From Patescibacteria group bacterium (lineage in GTDB: Bacteria > Patescibacteriota > Gracilibacteria > UBA1369 > JAHJTR01): a stretch of DNA of 6,895 nucleotides. Shown piece after piece: positions 5,240 to 6,895 of the stretch. The translations under genes were made by a program, and so were the position numbers. Numbering within the stretch: the first letter of the stretch is position 1; the number at the start of each line of letters is the position of its first letter. The stretch lies in the NCBI GenBank assembly GCA_018829865.1, contig JAHJTR010000206.1:1-6895 (forward strand), given 5' to 3'. The notes beneath the pieces were generated by a model. That model saw only the letters and a list, made by a program, of their open reading frames with translations, was not told the origin of the DNA and searched no databases.

Positions 5240-6895
5240 CTATTTTTTCCTAAAGATTTTTTTGAGCCAGCTTCTTGTTGTTTTAGTTTCTTGTTTTGAG
5301 GGAGTTGGTGTTGGAATTAGAGCTATTTTTGTGAATTTTGCTTGAATAGTTTTTGCAAGTGAATTTTGACCGGATGTACCGGATAATTTGTCGTTTAATT
5401 CTGTGCCTACCAGGGCTGTGAAATATTTGAAAAATTCGTCGAAGCTGATGGCTTCAGCGGGTGAGCTTGAATCCCAGGGGTTTGAGATGAATACTTGTCG
5501 TTGCATTTTATCAACTTTGAGAATTCCAAATGCGTGTTTGCGAGGGAATCTTTTTTGATCATCAACGAATTTTTTTTCCCGAATGGGGGTATAGGCTATT
5601 AATGGCATATTATCCGGATTTTCCGCATGTTTAATTAATTTTTCGATTATTTTTATTTGAATTGATGTGTCCGATTCCGCGAGAGTTTTTTCACTTACTC
5701 CTTCCGCTAAAAACTCATCGCTTCCGATGACAAAGTGTCTGCCATTGTCGCTAAATATTGCTTCAAGAACGTAGTTGCTTCCTTTGTTGTCATGTCCTTC
5801 ATGAAGAGCAAGCATTGTGTTTATTGTGGCTATGGATTGATCTTCATTGGTTATTCTTTCACTTGAGAGATCACTTGGATTATTGATTATTCTTTGTTTC
5901 GATTTTTTGTGAGCTCTATCTGCCCAGCCTTCTTGCTTAATTAGTCTGCCCCAAGCGACTTCAAGTAGTTTTACTCCTAGAGACTCACTTTCAACACCTT
6001 GCCTGAGATTACCTTGATCGTCGTATGCTTCTCTGTTTAAATCCTCCTCACTAATTCTGATGGGGCGATCGGGATAATGAGGGAAGAGGATGGTGTAATT
6101 ACCGTTATGATAATCGATGCTTTTATTAAATAGATTATTTATTAATTTGTGAGCGTAGGGGAGCTTCAGAATGACTATCAATGCCGCCAATAAAGTGCAA
6201 TCGCCGATATTGCGTTGTTTGAATGTTGTTTGATCGATTCCTTGAGGGAATAATTTGGTAAGGAGAGGATGTTCCATTTGAGCTATGGAGTTTTCGGTAA
6301 TGGTGACTTTATCTATTGCTGTTCCGTTTGTGCTTTTTGCTCGGGTTTGATAATTGCCGTCCATAATGCAAAAGCTTGAGTTTTGGTAGGTTAAGCTGAA
6401 TTGCGAGTTTGAAAACTTTTTATTGGTAGGTCTTTCGTGTATGTCTGTTCGGCCAACTATTTTTGCGGGATCATTTTCTGTGAGAATAAAATGGTAATTT
6501 TGGAGATAGCTGATGAATTGGATTCCGTTTTCGATTTGAATTATGAAGCCCATTAAGAGACCTTGTTTTGTAAAAACTCTGATAATTTCGTTTGGGGATT
6601 TAAAATCCAGTTTTGTCCATCCTTTGTTTGGTACTTCCAGGTGATCTTTCTGGAATATGGTTGAGTTGGTGATTATATCTTTGATGATGGGAGTGGGTTC
6701 TTTTTCGGGTGTTTGGTTTTGAGGAAATTTCGGATTTTTTGAAGGAGGACTAGCGTTTATTTTTGCTTGTCTGGCTTGTTGTATTAGTTCTTCTTCAGTT
6801 GGGATGATTTTTATTTGTGGTAATTCTTGTTCAGGTTTTTGATAACTTTGGGGGTCTTTTTCAATAATTGTACCTTCAGGACTTGGTTCGTTTGG
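5240..6895 (-). CDS. FHA-like domain fused to a calpain-like cysteine protease, 5' end beyond the window
   Basis: The frame is open from the window edge (6895) to TAG 5240-5242: at least 551 residues. Residues are numbered from the internal Met at 6551-6553; the first 114 visible residues precede it and are rich in Pro, Glu, Gln and Lys. An FHA-like (phosphothreonine-binding) domain follows at about 20-90, with Gly34-Arg35, Ser48 and STNGT (74-78). The usual His of the Ser-x-x-His motif is Gln51. A calpain-like (peptidase C2) domain follows: QRNIGDCTLLAAL with Gln113 and nucleophile Cys119, His340 in RKHAFGI, Asn358 in NPW, then SFDEFFKYF as in calpains. All catalytic positions are retained, so activity is plausible. 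No Ca2+-binding EF-hands, signal peptide or membrane helix is visible. The C-terminus is a PTPTP linker and a basic tail. Function is unknown; phospho-dependent targeting of proteolysis is inference. Confidence 0.7.
   Translation of the reverse strand, partial: PNEPSPEGTIIEKDPQSYQKPEQELPQIKIIPTEEELIQQARQAKINASPPSKNPKFPQNQTPEKEPTPIIKDIITNSTIFQKDHLEVPNKGWTKLDFKSPNEIIRVFTKQGLLMGFIIQIENGIQFISYLQNYHFILTENDPAKIVGRTDIHERPTNKKFSNSQFSLTYQNSSFCIMDGNYQTRAKSTNGTAIDKVTITENSIAQMEHPLLTKLFPQGIDQTTFKQRNIGDCTLLAALIVILKLPYAHKLINNLFNKSIDYHNGNYTILFPHYPDRPIRISEEDLNREAYDDQGNLRQGVESESLGVKLLEVAWGRLIKQEGWADRAHKKSKQRIINNPSDLSSERITNEDQSIATINTMLALHEGHDNKGSNYVLEAIFSDNGRHFVIGSDEFLAEGVSEKTLAESDTSIQIKIIEKLIKHAENPDNMPLIAYTPIREKKFVDDQKRFPRKHAFGILKVDKMQRQVFISNPWDSSSPAEAISFDEFFKYFTALVGTELNDKLSGTSGQNSLAKTIQAKFTKIALIPTPTPSKQETKTTRSWLKKIFRKK

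Overview
The window looks like ordinary bacterial chromosome: AT-rich, compact and read with the standard genetic code. Protein-family content (two single-RRM proteins, an AlkD-like glycosylase, TspO, a MATE transporter, an orphan substrate-binding lipoprotein, a calpain-like protease) and the near absence of Shine-Dalgarno sequences would fit a Patescibacteria/CPR-type genome such as Peregrinibacteria. That placement is an impression from gene style, not a demonstration. The + strand is rich in G and T almost throughout, whichever strand is coding; only the first ~130 bases break this pattern.

Left edge (1-139): the 3' end of an insertion sequence, apparently IS1595/ISXO2-like, read on +. 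Next, all on -: a Lys-rich 86-aa protein of unknown function (157-417), RRM protein 1 (423-683), and RRM protein 2 (789-1049). A strong intrinsic terminator lies between the two RRM genes, and each RRM gene has its own promoter-like sequence. The one before RRM 1 would give a nearly leaderless mRNA.

Centre (1148-3662, -): an apparent operon of TspO-like membrane protein, type I periplasmic-binding-fold lipoprotein, and AlkD-like DNA alkylation repair protein. The last two genes abut exactly (stop TAA directly followed by start GTG). No ABC permease or ATPase accompanies the binding protein.

Right (3841-5217, +): a full-length MATE-family exporter, divergent from tspO. Converging on it (5240 to beyond 6895, -) is the most interesting gene. 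Its reading frame is open to the window edge, and it encodes a Pro/Glu/Gln/Lys-rich region, an FHA-like domain (GR...S...STNGT) and a calpain-like cysteine protease domain (Cys/His/Asn with a preceding Gln). The combination suggests a protease recruited by phosphothreonine, which is inference from sequence only.
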